Source: Lachnospiraceae bacterium UBA6987
Lineage (GTDB): Bacteria > Bacillota > Clostridia > Lachnospirales > Lachnospiraceae
NCBI GenBank assembly: GCA_002449955.1
Contig: DJYD01000026.1
Coordinates: 1 to 44,898 of the forward strand
Direction: 5' to 3'
Length of the DNA stretch: 44,898 nucleotides
Made by a program: the position numbers and the translations under genes. Below the pieces are notes generated by a model. That model did no database searches. It saw nothing but the letters and a program-made list of their open reading frames with translations, and was not told the DNA's origin. Positions 7,943 to 16,224 of this stretch are shown one piece after another (position 1 is the first letter of the stretch; each line of letters begins with the position of its first letter).

Positions 7943-8311
7943 ATGGCTCGTATTTCAGGTGTTGACTTACCGAGAGACAAACGTGTCGAGATTGGCCTGA
8001 CCTACATCTATGGTATCGGTACCACCAGTTCCAACCGTATCCTGAAGGATGCCGGCGTTGACCCCAACACCCGGGTAAAGGATCTGACGGACGAAGAAGT
8101 CGCCCGCATCAGCAAGATCATTGAATCCACCCAGGTCGTTGAAGGTGATCTGCGCCGCGAAGTTGCATTCAACATCAAGCGTCTGCAGGAAATCGGCTGC
8201 TACCGCGGTATCCGCCACAGAAAAGGTCTGCCGGTTCGTGGTCAGAATACCAAGAACAACGCACGTACTCGTAAAGGCCCGAAGAAGACTGTTGCGAACA
8301 AGAAGAAATAA
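7943..8311 (+). CDS. rpsM: 30S ribosomal protein S13
   Basis: Head protein of the 30S subunit that contacts the P-site tRNA and L5 and L31 bridges. The 122-residue product begins MARISGVDLPRDKRVEIGLT and carries YGIGTTSSNRIL, then EIGCYRGIRHRKGLPVRGQ with the C-terminal NARTRKGPKK. TTGGAGG precedes the ATG. A 62-base gap without obvious promoter separates it from rpsK. Confidence 0.98.
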   Translation: MARISGVDLPRDKRVEIGLTYIYGIGTTSSNRILKDAGVDPNTRVKDLTDEEVARISKIIESTQVVEGDLRREVAFNIKRLQEIGCYRGIRHRKGLPVRGQNTKNNARTRKGPKKTVANKKK

Positions 8312-8373
8312 GTAAGTACTTATTCGCGAATTCAATTTAAGAAAGGAACCCCATAAGGGAAGGTTAGTTTTCA

Positions 8374-8772
8374 ATGGCAAAGCAAGCGTCAGCAAAAAAA
8401 GTGACTAAAAAGCGTGTCAAGAAAAACGTTGAACGTGGCCAGGCGCATATTCAGGCATCTTTCAACAACACGATCGTGACTCTGACCGATACTCAGGGCA
8501 ACGCGTTATCGTGGGCATCTGCCGGCGGCCTTGGTTTTAGAGGTTCAAGGAAATCAACTCCTTATGCAGCGCAGATGGCAGCAGAGACTGCCACGAAAGC
8601 CGCTCTGATCCATGGACTGAAATCCGTCGACGTTTTTGTAAAAGGCCCCGGTTCGGGCCGCGAAGCAGCGGTTCGCGCGCTTCAGGCAGCTGGACTTGAA
8701 GTCCTCAGCATTCAGGATGTTACACCCGTTCCTCACAACGGATGCCGTCCGCCCAAGCGCAGAAGAGTTTAA
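8374..8772 (+). CDS. rpsK: 30S ribosomal protein S11
   Basis: Platform protein near the mRNA exit of the 30S subunit. The 132-residue product has the landmarks AHIQASFNNTIVTLTD, SAGGLGFRGSRKSTPYAAQ, VKGPGSGREAAVRALQ and the C-terminal DVTPVPHNGCRPPKRRRV. Full length. Confidence 0.98.
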   Translation: MAKQASAKKVTKKRVKKNVERGQAHIQASFNNTIVTLTDTQGNALSWASAGGLGFRGSRKSTPYAAQMAAETATKAALIHGLKSVDVFVKGPGSGREAAVRALQAAGLEVLSIQDVTPVPHNGCRPPKRRRV

Positions 8773-8787
8773 TGGAGGTAGAGTAAA

Positions 8788-9381
8788 GTGGCAGTTAATC
8801 GTGTTCCCGTATTAAAAGAATGCAGAGCTCTCGACCTCGATCCCGTGTATCTCGGAATCGACAAGAAGTCACACAGAAATACCAAGAAATCCAATAAAAA
8901 GACCAGTGAATACGGCCTGCAGCTTCGTGAGAAGCAGAAAGCCAAGTTCATTTACGGCGTATTGGAGAAGCCGTTCAGAAATTATTATGAGAAGGCCTCG
9001 AAGATGAAGGGTATGGTCGGTGAAAACCTGATGATCCTTCTTGAAACGAGACTGGATAATGTGCTGTTCCGTGCCGGTCTTGGCCGGACCCGTCGTGAGA
9101 CGCGTCAGATCGTAGACCACAGAGAAGTCCTTGTCAACGGAAAGTGCGTCAACATTCCGTCCTACCGCGTGAAAGCCGGTGACGTGATCGAAATCAAGGA
9201 AGGTGCGAAGGAATCCCAGCGCTTCAAGGATATCGTGGAAACCACGCAGGGCCGCGGCGTTGCTGCCTGGCTGGAGAGCGATCTTGAAGCCCGCAAGGTA
9301 ACCATCCTGCAGCTGCCGACCCGTGAAATGATCGACGTCCCGGTTGACGAGATGCTCATCGTTGAGTTGTACTCCAAATAA
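8788..9381 (+). CDS. rpsD: 30S ribosomal protein S4
   Basis: Primary 16S rRNA-binding protein and fidelity factor. The GTG start follows TGGAGG. The 197-residue product contains the N-terminal segment up to KKTSEYGLQLREKQKAKF, then the S4 RNA-binding domain with ETRLDNVLFRAGLGRTRRE and HREVLVNGKCVNIPSYRVK. It sits in the alpha operon between rpsK and rpoA, so an rpsD copy near rpoA is retained, unlike in Bacillus subtilis. Confidence 0.98.
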   Translation: MAVNRVPVLKECRALDLDPVYLGIDKKSHRNTKKSNKKTSEYGLQLREKQKAKFIYGVLEKPFRNYYEKASKMKGMVGENLMILLETRLDNVLFRAGLGRTRRETRQIVDHREVLVNGKCVNIPSYRVKAGDVIEIKEGAKESQRFKDIVETTQGRGVAAWLESDLEARKVTILQLPTREMIDVPVDEMLIVELYSK

Positions 9382-9419
9382 TTAAGAGTCAACCCGCACA
9401 TATTCCGGAAGGAGCACAC

Positions 9420-10379
9420 ATGTTAGATTTTGAAAAGCCCAATATTGAAATCGCTGAGATTTCCGATGACAAGACCTATGGACGTTTTGTTGTAGAGCCC
9501 CTGGAAAGAGGATATGGCACCACACTGGGCAATTCTCTGCGCAGAATTATGCTTTCCTCGCTTCCCGGAGTGGCGGTGAGCCAGGTAAAATTTGGCGGCG
9601 TGCTGCATGAATTTACCACGATTCCCGGCGTGAAGGAAGATGTGACGGAGATCGTCCTCAACCTGAAGAGCCTGGCAATCAAGAGCAACAGTGATTCCGT
9701 GGAACCCCGGATGGGATATATTGATGTCAGCGGTGAAGGCGTTGTCACCGCCGCCGATATCAAGCTGGATTCCGACATGGAGATCGTGAACCCCGATCTG
9801 GTCATTGCGACCTTAAGCGGCGGCCCCGATACCCATTTCACAGCGGAACTGACCATCACCAAGGGCCGCGGCTATGTCAGTGCGGATCGCAACAAGAGCG
9901 AAGATATGCCTATTGGTGCGATCGCAGTGGATTCGATTTATACGCCGATCGAGCGTGTAAACGCCACCGTGGAGAATACCCGTGTTGGTAAGATCACGGA
10001 CTTCGACAAGCTGACACTTGAGGTGTGGACCAACGGCACCCTGTCTCCCGATGATGCGGTGAGCCTGGCTGCCAAAGTCATGAGCGAACATCTGTCCCTC
10101 TTCATCAACCTTTCCGAAAGCGCAAAGGCGGAAGAAGTGATGGTGGAGAAGGCCAATACTGAGCGCGATAAGGCTCTGGAGATGAATATCGATGAGCTTG
10201 AGCTGTCAGTCCGTTCGTTCAACTGCCTGAAGAGAGCCGGTATCAATACCGTGGAAGAACTTTGCAATCACACGTCTGAAGACATGATGAAGGTTCGGAA
10301 CCTGGGCCGCAAGTCGTTAGAAGAAGTTCTGGCGAAGCTGAAAGAACTCGGCCTTGAGCTGAAGAACAGCGAACAATAA
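9420..10379 (+). CDS. rpoA: DNA-directed RNA polymerase subunit alpha
   Basis: Scaffold subunit of RNA polymerase. The 319-residue product has the N-terminal dimerisation domain (FVVEPLERGYGTTLGNSLRR near residue 22) and, after a linker around residues 225-250, the C-terminal domain with IDELELSVRSFNCLKRAGI and RNLGRKSLEEVLAKL, which binds UP elements and activators. AAGGAG ribosome binding site. Confidence 0.98.
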   Translation: MLDFEKPNIEIAEISDDKTYGRFVVEPLERGYGTTLGNSLRRIMLSSLPGVAVSQVKFGGVLHEFTTIPGVKEDVTEIVLNLKSLAIKSNSDSVEPRMGYIDVSGEGVVTAADIKLDSDMEIVNPDLVIATLSGGPDTHFTAELTITKGRGYVSADRNKSEDMPIGAIAVDSIYTPIERVNATVENTRVGKITDFDKLTLEVWTNGTLSPDDAVSLAAKVMSEHLSLFINLSESAKAEEVMVEKANTERDKALEMNIDELELSVRSFNCLKRAGINTVEELCNHTSEDMMKVRNLGRKSLEEVLAKLKELGLELKNSEQ

Positions 10380-10402
10380 GGGAATATTTCGGAGGAAATA
10401 AA

Positions 10403-10927
10403 ATGGCACATTACAGAAAGCTTGGCAGAACGGCCAGCCAGCGCAAGGCCATGCTCAGAAGCCTTACCACTTCTTTGCTGCTGCACGGGAAGATCGAAAC
10501 CACCGAGACCCGCGCCAAAGAAGTCCGCAAGATTGCTGAGAAATACATTGCGCTTGCCGTAAAAGAAAAGGACAACTTCGAGACCGTGACCGTACAGGCC
10601 AAGGTCGTGAAGAAAGATAAAGATGGCAACCGTGTCAAGACTGTCGTTGACGGCAAGAAGGTCACGGAGTACGAAACCATCGAGAAGACCATCAAGAAGG
10701 ACAGCCCGTCCCGTCTGCATGCCCGCCGTGAGATGCTTAAGGTTCTCTATGGCGCGCAGACCCCTGACGCCAAGGGCCGCAAGATGGTGAAGGTTGATCT
10801 TGTTGAGAAGATGTTCGATGAGATCGCACCGAAGTACGTCAATCGTCAGGGCGGTTATACCCGCATCACCAAGATCGGGCCGCGCCGCGGTGACGCTGCA
10901 ATGATGGTCCAGCTGGAACTGGTCTAA
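10403..10927 (+). CDS. rplQ: 50S ribosomal protein L17, long form
   Basis: L17 sits at the tunnel exit. The N-terminal half is canonical (YRKLGRTASQRKAML, then LLLHGKIETTETRAKEVRKIAEKYI), and so is the end with FDEIAPKYVNRQGGYTRI and MVQLELV. The product is 174 residues against about 112-130 in most bacteria. The extra sequence lies between about residues 58 and 130 and is rich in Lys, Asp and Val. Similar long L17 occurs in some Clostridia, from memory. Last gene of the superoperon; a terminator follows 20 bases later. Confidence 0.95.
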   Translation: MAHYRKLGRTASQRKAMLRSLTTSLLLHGKIETTETRAKEVRKIAEKYIALAVKEKDNFETVTVQAKVVKKDKDGNRVKTVVDGKKVTEYETIEKTIKKDSPSRLHARREMLKVLYGAQTPDAKGRKMVKVDLVEKMFDEIAPKYVNRQGGYTRITKIGPRRGDAAMMVQLELV

Positions 10928-10947
10928 AGTTTTGCATGGATAAAATA

Positions 10948-10981
10948 CCGGGAAGAGCGCTGCTTTTCCCGGTTTTCTTTT
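10948..10981 (+). terminator. Rho-independent terminator of the ribosomal superoperon
   Basis: CCGGGAA and TTCCCGG arms (10948-10972) around an 11-base loop, followed by TTTTCTTTT. It sits directly after rplQ and marks the end of the transcription unit. Confidence 0.85.
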
Positions 10982-11006
10982 AAGTGTTAAGAGGAAGGAG
11001 GCTGCC

Positions 11007-12638
11007 ATGCCGTTCGGACTGATCGAGAAGCTGACCCCGTCAGATGAGAACCTTGTGGATTATATTTTGTGGACGGGAGCGTATGATTTCCAGGAGTATC
11101 CTTTTCGGGATGCCGATGCGTTAGTCCTTTGTATGCTGTCCTATTTTGACATGAAGATGCTCTTTACGGACGGCCGGACGGAAATAAAGCTGAAAGAGCT
11201 GCTGCCGTTCCTGGAGAACGGACAGTCCCTGCCGCAGCTTACCGGCCCTGACGGAGGGAGCTCCGATATCGCCAGGGCAGCCTGCCTGTCAAAACGCTTC
11301 GGTGAGCTTAGCGTGCGGAATCATGAAGACATCCTGCAGACGGCCCCGCCTCTGCAGTTTGCGGCGATGAGCTTCCATGATGAAGGCGACATGAACTTTC
11401 TTGCCTACCGCGGCACGGATTCGTCGCTTGCCGGCTGGAAGGAAGACTGCATGATTGCCTTCACCAGAACGGATGCCCAGAAGATGGCGGCGGACTACGC
11501 GAAACGTGTCCTGTCGCAGGCGGATGCCTGGTATATGGGCGGGCACTCCAAGGGCGGCAATCAGGTCATTTTCGCGGCTGCTCAGCAAAGTGACGAGGAA
11601 CTTGAGAAGGTAAAGCGGATCTATATGCTGGATGGTCCCGGCATGTGCGAGGACGTTTACGACCTGGCGCTGATCCGGCGGATCGAACCGAAGGTGACCG
11701 CGGTGATCCCGGAATTTGACCTGATCGGCCGCTTTTTTGAGACGAAGATCGCCGACACCCGCATCATCAAGAGTGTGAATCCGGAGGGGCTCGGCCAGCA
11801 CGCGCTCGCATCCTGGGAGATTGATCACGGCGAGCTCTCGAGGGGAGAACCCAGCGAGAAGGCCGAGTGGACGATGCATGTGATCAATTCCTGGCTGAGC
11901 GAGCAGCCGCAGGACGAGCGGAGGCTGTTGGTGGACGAGCTTTTCGACGCGCTCAGCGTCGGCGGCACGAAGGACTTAAATGAAATCACCCTGGACCGCT
12001 TCCTGGACGTGCTTCTTGAGCTCAGACGCAGCAGCAAGACGACCCGTGAGAACTTCATCGAACTCCCGAAGAAGTTTCTGGAAGAGCAGCTTCCGCCGGC
12101 GGCAAGGCCGGGGCGGGCGCTCTTTGCGGATGGCTACAAGGACATTGTGCTTGGCGGCGCGATCGCCCTGATCGGCCTCATCCTCTGCTTGCTGAGCGGC
12201 GATCACCTGCTCGACTATGCCGCCCTGATCACCATGGGGCTGGTCGCCGCCTACCAGATCTACGTTACAGTCAGGCGCTTTCGGGATCGAAAGGGCAGGA
12301 CGGCCGGCCTGCGCGACCGGATGTACATCGCGATCGCGATGATAGCGCTTTTTATCGTCCTGATCGTCAAACAGGATGCGGCCTTCCTCCTGGGAAGTCT
12401 GATCTTCGCGGTGCTCTTTCTCGCGTTAGCTTACCGCCAGAGTCTGTACATTTCGAAGGCCAGAAAGACCTCGCACAAGGCATTTTACGTGGCGGAAACA
12501 GCTGTCTGCGGTATTTTCGGCGTCAGCTTCCTCCTTATCCCGAAGGAAACGGTCGAAGAGTACACGCTGGCGCTCGGGATCGCGCTGATCCTGGACGGCC
12601 TGACCCGTCTGATCACCCTCTATCTGAAAAACAAATAA
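11007..12638 (+). CDS. DUF2974 (Mbeg1-like) alpha/beta hydrolase with membrane tail
   Basis: 543-residue protein. The first 350 residues form a lipase-like alpha/beta hydrolase: the oxyanion-side segment FLAYRGTDSSLAGWKED near 131-147 and the nucleophile elbow GHSKGG with Ser181. The substrate is unknown; lipid or ester hydrolysis is the family expectation. From about residue 375 there are several hydrophobic segments (for example DIVLGGAIALIGLILCLL) typical of an integral membrane domain, so the enzyme is probably anchored with its hydrolase in the cytoplasm. No signal peptide. It lies alone between two terminators. Confidence 0.8.
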   Translation: MPFGLIEKLTPSDENLVDYILWTGAYDFQEYPFRDADALVLCMLSYFDMKMLFTDGRTEIKLKELLPFLENGQSLPQLTGPDGGSSDIARAACLSKRFGELSVRNHEDILQTAPPLQFAAMSFHDEGDMNFLAYRGTDSSLAGWKEDCMIAFTRTDAQKMAADYAKRVLSQADAWYMGGHSKGGNQVIFAAAQQSDEELEKVKRIYMLDGPGMCEDVYDLALIRRIEPKVTAVIPEFDLIGRFFETKIADTRIIKSVNPEGLGQHALASWEIDHGELSRGEPSEKAEWTMHVINSWLSEQPQDERRLLVDELFDALSVGGTKDLNEITLDRFLDVLLELRRSSKTTRENFIELPKKFLEEQLPPAARPGRALFADGYKDIVLGGAIALIGLILCLLSGDHLLDYAALITMGLVAAYQIYVTVRRFRDRKGRTAGLRDRMYIAIAMIALFIVLIVKQDAAFLLGSLIFAVLFLALAYRQSLYISKARKTSHKAFYVAETAVCGIFGVSFLLIPKETVEEYTLALGIALILDGLTRLITLYLKNK

Positions 12639-12639
12639 A

Positions 12640-12703
12640 GGAAGGATACGCATCTGCTCCTTCCACCGACCCCCGGATAGGTCAGGCTGTCCGGGGTATT
12701 TGC
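12640..12703 (+). terminator. Tandem stem-loops after the DUF2974 gene
   Basis: Two hairpins in a row: GGAAGGA / TCCTTCC (12640-12664) and CCCCGGA / TCCGGGG (12671-12696), the second followed by TATTTGCATTT. Probable terminator for the hydrolase gene; the T tract is imperfect. Confidence 0.55.
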
Positions 12704-12845
12704 ATTTGTCAAACGGCGTACCATCCAGTGTATAGATTTATTAAACAATCGTTTAAAGATTGGTGATACCGATAATCAAAAAACCGTGCTATTCTGAAAT
12801 TACTGAACCCTTTTACAATACAATATAACAAAAAGGAGAACAGAG

Positions 12846-13349
12846 ATGAAAAAACGGACAATCCTTCTTGTCGCATGTGTCGCAGCTGCGGTCGTTCTCA
12901 CCATGCTGCTTGCCTGGAGATTCTGGCCTCGTTCGTTCGCTCAAATCCTTCCTGTTGAAGCGAAAGAGGTTGATAAGCTTCAGGCAAATCTTACGGTTTT
13001 CTCGATAGAGAACGGAAGCTTGAAGGCAGAAGATTATACGCTTACCTCTTTGGGTCAAACGAATGATTATTCGGAGATCATGAAAATGCTTAGCGCTACC
13101 AAGTACAGGGGAGATTTTCGAAATGTCAGCTCGAAACAGAAAGATGACGGATGGGTGAGCCAAGGATCGGATAAGTCAATGATCTTATCTTTTCAATGCG
13201 GGAAGGATCAGTGTATTCGAGTCATGTTTCACTCACAGAAAGACATCTCTGTTTTTGCTGAAAACGGTTCAGTACTGCGTTTCTATCACCCGGTAAAGAG
13301 TGACGTCCTTGACAAACTTGCCGAGTTTGTCATAAAGAATGCTCAATAA
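12846..13349 (+). CDS. Membrane-anchored protein of unknown function
   Basis: 167 residues. One hydrophobic segment (about residues 5-24, ILLVACVAAAVVLTMLLAW) acts as signal anchor or uncleaved signal. The rest is predicted outside the membrane and is a small mixed alpha/beta domain starting at ILPVEAKEVDKLQ. I do not recognise the family. A strong AAGGAG site precedes the ATG and a TACAAT box lies at 12814-12819 without a clear -35. Codon use and base composition are more AT-rich than the flanking genes. A 10-bp stem-loop follows at 13383-13412. Confidence 0.65.
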   Translation: MKKRTILLVACVAAAVVLTMLLAWRFWPRSFAQILPVEAKEVDKLQANLTVFSIENGSLKAEDYTLTSLGQTNDYSEIMKMLSATKYRGDFRNVSSKQKDDGWVSQGSDKSMILSFQCGKDQCIRVMFHSQKDISVFAENGSVLRFYHPVKSDVLDKLAEFVIKNAQ

Positions 13350-13382
13350 CGGGATAGGCAGTATAGACAATCACCTCCACGA

Positions 13383-13412
13383 AAGCCCCGAATGGTCGTC
13401 TGTTCGGGGCTT
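13383..13412 (+). terminator. Stem-loop, probable terminator
   Basis: Perfect 10-bp inverted repeat with a 10-base loop, 33 bases after the stop of the membrane-anchored unknown. The following bases are TGATTTGAT, so the U tract is weak. Confidence 0.45.
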
Positions 13413-13500
13413 GATTTGATAAGGGAACCTATTCGCATCAGACAGCACTGGGCTTATCTGCGTACATATAAAAACTCTTTTCTTAAGTAATAGATCGTGA

Positions 13501-13506
13501 TATAAT
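13501..13506 (+). promoter_or_regulatory. -10 box of the LysR gene
   Basis: Consensus TATAAT. The -35 is poor, so the promoter may depend on an activator, possibly the LysR protein itself. Confidence 0.4.
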
Positions 13507-13672
13507 AAAAATATAAGGATGGCGTTCGGGGCCAAGAGGAGCATCTTTTCTCTTTGCAAGACCTCATCAATTGGTCTGATCGCAGAAAGATTTTTACTCT
13601 TCAATTCGTTACGGCAACAGATAAGTTGTCTCTTCAAGGAAAAGCTGAATAAGCCGCTAATGGGGGAAGAAG

Positions 13673-14566
13673 ATGTATAACCACCATATCGATAGTTTTA
13701 TGAAAGCGATAGAATGCGGCAGTCTTACGAAAGCTGCACAGAAATTGCATGTGACACCGGCAAGTGTAGGTAATCATATCGATGATCTGGAGAAACTGAT
13801 CGGGGTAAAACTGATCGAACGGGAAGCAAGAGGTGTGAAACTCACGCCTGCCGGACAGGTTTTTTACCGGGAAAGTCCCCGACTGATTCTTGCGGCTGAG
13901 GATATCGTAGCTAAGACTAAAAAGGCGGCGTCAACTGAGATGGATCCGATCAGAATAGGCAATAGTCCATTAACCCGATTGGATGACTTTCAAACAATCT
14001 ACTTATCTTCAAAGAATCTGAGGAAATATAAAATAGTCCTGATTCAGTATAATACCAATATAAATGTCTCGAGAACCGTTGGTGTAGGGCAGATGCCTGA
14101 GATTGGGTTCGGTATAGAAGAAGCCTTTGACAACTATCCAGAAGTTGAATTTGTGAGTTTTGATAAGTTAGAACTCACCTGTATCGTCCCCATAACGCAC
14201 CGACTGACAGCGAAGAAAAGCTTGACATATGCAGACCTGGAAGGAGAGACACTGTTCTTTCCTTCGAGAGGCAACCCGAAGCTGACACGGCGATTTAAAG
14301 AATTTGTAGAGAAAAAGTATCCAAAAATCAAGCTTGAAACGGCTCAGGTGTTTTATGATTTAGAGGTTATCAATAAATGTGCTCAAGGTAATAGAATATT
14401 GCTTGGGTTCAATATTTGGGACAATATTCATCCGGGAATGGTGAATCTACCGGTGGATTGGGAATGGTCAACTCCATATGGTATCCATTGGAAAAAGAGT
14501 GCCAGACAAGAAGTGCTTGATTTTGCGAAAGACTTTCAAAAAGCCGTAAAGGAATACTCAGCTTAA
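13673..14566 (+). CDS. LysR-family transcriptional regulator
   Basis: 297 residues. The N-terminal winged helix-turn-helix is clear: FMKAIECGSLTKAAQKLHVT, then ASVGNHIDDLEKLIGVKLIERE and the wing residues GVKLTPAGQVFY (about residues 8-66). A LysR substrate-binding domain follows from about residue 90, including the typical mid-domain segment LELTCIVPITHRL. The inducer is unknown. The nearest genes are an unknown pair with a metallopeptidase, downstream in the same direction, which are the natural candidate targets. AT-rich codon use compared with the window. Confidence 0.85.
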   Translation: MYNHHIDSFMKAIECGSLTKAAQKLHVTPASVGNHIDDLEKLIGVKLIEREARGVKLTPAGQVFYRESPRLILAAEDIVAKTKKAASTEMDPIRIGNSPLTRLDDFQTIYLSSKNLRKYKIVLIQYNTNINVSRTVGVGQMPEIGFGIEEAFDNYPEVEFVSFDKLELTCIVPITHRLTAKKSLTYADLEGETLFFPSRGNPKLTRRFKEFVEKKYPKIKLETAQVFYDLEVINKCAQGNRILLGFNIWDNIHPGMVNLPVDWEWSTPYGIHWKKSARQEVLDFAKDFQKAVKEYSA

Positions 14567-14605
14567 ATTATTTTTATATGCTCTTTTACCAGTTGGTGAT
14601 TCCTT

Positions 14606-14633
14606 TTTACATGGAACTTTTTTAGAATATAAG
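14606..14633 (+). promoter_or_regulatory. Promoter of the unknown-metallopeptidase pair
   Basis: TTTACA (14606-14611), 16-base spacer, TATAAG (14628-14633), 36 bases before the ATG at 14670. Lies just after the LysR gene. Confidence 0.5.
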
Positions 14634-14669
14634 TAGTGAGCGGGTCACAAAAAGAGAAAGGAGAGAAAA

Positions 14670-15383
14670 ATGAAAAAGAAAGTAATAATTTCTGTTGGTG
14701 TTGTTTTTGTTATCTGTGCGGCATTCATACTCCAAGGTGTGATGGAAAAGCATGGTAAACTGGCGGATGCCGTGAAAAAAACTATTTCTTCTGAAACAAA
14801 CAAAATACCGGTGGTTGTCCATTCTGTGACACCACTGGCAGCACCGGTCAGAACAGAAACGGAATGGCTTCCGGCGGATTTCTATGATGCCTTCACTGAT
14901 TTCGACCTGGTTGCCGTTTGCAGGATCGTTGATTCTGAGGAGGTCTGCATCGAATATACGAAAGAAATAACCCGCAAAGAATACGGAACGAGGCTGACTG
15001 TCCAGCCTGAAGAGATCCTTTATCAGTCGGCGCATTCGAAAGAAGTGGACGCGGACAGCTTGAGTGTCTGGAATGAGATGAGCAGTCGACGTATGCCAGA
15101 AGAGGGAGCGCTGATCCAAAAAGGAGAGGAGTACATTTTCTTCCTGCAAAGCGCGGAAAAAACCGACAGTCCCCTCGATTATAGCGCCGTGTGCGACTAC
15201 ATCCTGCGTTTACCGAAAACAGGCGCTTATCTTCTTAAAAAAGGAGCAGGATTATCGGAGGAAATGGCTGAGTTCCTGAATGTTCAGGCGGGAAGAGCAG
15301 AATTGTCGGACTATCAGGAAGCGAAAGCCGGTATGACGGCTGAGAAGGCTGTCAATAGTCTGTATGAGGGGAAGGGAAAATGA
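14670..15383 (+). CDS. Unknown exported or membrane-anchored protein
   Basis: 237 residues with an N-terminal hydrophobic stretch (about 4-23) preceded by lysines, a signal anchor or signal peptide. The remainder is soluble, acidic and extracytoplasmic. I do not recognise a family; the segment EEYIFFLQSAEKTD and a C-terminal helical region are the only distinctive features. Strong GAAAGGAGAG site. Its TGA overlaps the ATG of the metallopeptidase (ATGA at 15380-15383), so the two are translated together and may act together, for example as membrane partner or inhibitor; that is inference. Confidence 0.65.
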   Translation: MKKKVIISVGVVFVICAAFILQGVMEKHGKLADAVKKTISSETNKIPVVVHSVTPLAAPVRTETEWLPADFYDAFTDFDLVAVCRIVDSEEVCIEYTKEITRKEYGTRLTVQPEEILYQSAHSKEVDADSLSVWNEMSSRRMPEEGALIQKGEEYIFFLQSAEKTDSPLDYSAVCDYILRLPKTGAYLLKKGAGLSEEMAEFLNVQAGRAELSDYQEAKAGMTAEKAVNSLYEGKGK

Positions 15384-16108
15384 TACGGAAAATGAAATCC
15401 CGGTTATTCGGATGGGTACTTGCCTTTGTTCTTTGCTTTTCATTTAGTGGTTCAAAAGTTGAAGCGGCATCTTTGGCACGAACATCGGCTAATACTTCTG
15501 TGTCCGGATGGGCTTATTCGACACAAAGTGGTCATATGGGGGTTAAAACGTCAAATTATACATTTGACTCATCAACAACGTATAACACATATTCAACTTA
15601 TCTTTCTAATGGCATTGCACTGTGGGGGACAAATATCTCTATGGGATATACTTCTCAGAGCACGGCAAAAGGCTTGATTATTGCAAGTGATGCCGCCTCA
15701 GACGCAACTGCATCTACATTGGTTGTTTCAGTTGATTCCAATGGCCATAGAACAAAGTTTACAATTACTATTTACTCCGTGAATTTTCTGGGGAGTTATA
15801 CAAACGTCAATGGAAGGAACAGAACAATTGCGCACGAAATAGGCCATGCATATGGATTGGGGGATATTAGTCAAAGCAGTAATATCATGTATGGTTCTTA
15901 CAGTACATTGAAACAAGTTACGACACAGGATATTTGGGGAATGAAGGTTGTCACTCACCAACATAATCATTCTTCATCAACAACAGGAACTTACTCACAA
16001 CTAAATGCATCATATCATAATGTGGTTTGTAGTTCTTGTTACGGAATATATAAACAGGATCATTCTTACGTGAATGGAATATGTTCTAAATGTGGGCGGG
16101 CTCAATAA
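15380..16108 (+). CDS. Secreted zinc metallopeptidase, snapalysin/matrixin-like
   Basis: 242 residues. A signal peptide ends near VEAA (residue 30). The zinc motif HExxHxxGLGD lies at residues 152-162, with His152, Glu153 and His156. The third ligand position is Asp162 instead of His, as in snapalysin (M7). A Met-turn-like SNIM follows at about 167-170. The C-terminal 50 residues have a His-rich linker and two CxxC pairs (CSSC and CSKC), resembling a small zinc ribbon. The gene is strongly AT-rich and is followed by a bidirectional terminator. Substrate unknown; secretion is inferred from the signal peptide. Confidence 0.75.
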   Translation: MIRKMKSRLFGWVLAFVLCFSFSGSKVEAASLARTSANTSVSGWAYSTQSGHMGVKTSNYTFDSSTTYNTYSTYLSNGIALWGTNISMGYTSQSTAKGLIIASDAASDATASTLVVSVDSNGHRTKFTITIYSVNFLGSYTNVNGRNRTIAHEIGHAYGLGDISQSSNIMYGSYSTLKQVTTQDIWGMKVVTHQHNHSSSTTGTYSQLNASYHNVVCSSCYGIYKQDHSYVNGICSKCGRAQ

Positions 16109-16181
16109 TATGGTAGATTTCAGTTAAGTCAATTCTAAGAAAGGTAAAAAGAAAATCTCTTTTTTATACGCAATTAAAAAT

Positions 16182-16207
16182 GAGGCGCTGCGCGCGCCTC
16201 GTTTTTT
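16182..16207 (+). terminator. Bidirectional terminator
   Basis: GAGGCGC (16182-16188) and GCGCCTC (16194-16200) with loop TGCGC, followed on the plus strand by GTTTTTT. On the minus strand the same stem is followed by a T-rich stretch. It separates the metallopeptidase from the convergent nupQ-type gene. Confidence 0.8.
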
Positions 16208-16224
16208 ATGCCTTGACTGCTCTT

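Larger units (their letters stand above)
13350..13672. other. 323-base gap before the LysR gene
   Basis: Contains a 10-bp stem-loop (AAGCCCCGAA / TTCGGGGCTT, 13383-13412) that may terminate the preceding gene, although no U tract follows. It also holds a consensus TATAAT at 13501-13506 with a poor -35 (TTTTCT at 13478-13483, 17-base spacing). From there an unusually long leader of about 165 bases leads to the LysR start. I see no convincing gene here; a minus-strand ORF (13371-13637) has no family features. Confidence 0.5.

Noticed and set aside
13371..13637. Minus-strand ORF in the gap before LysR
   Set aside because: No family signal, no ribosome binding site, and it overlaps the LysR promoter and a stem-loop.
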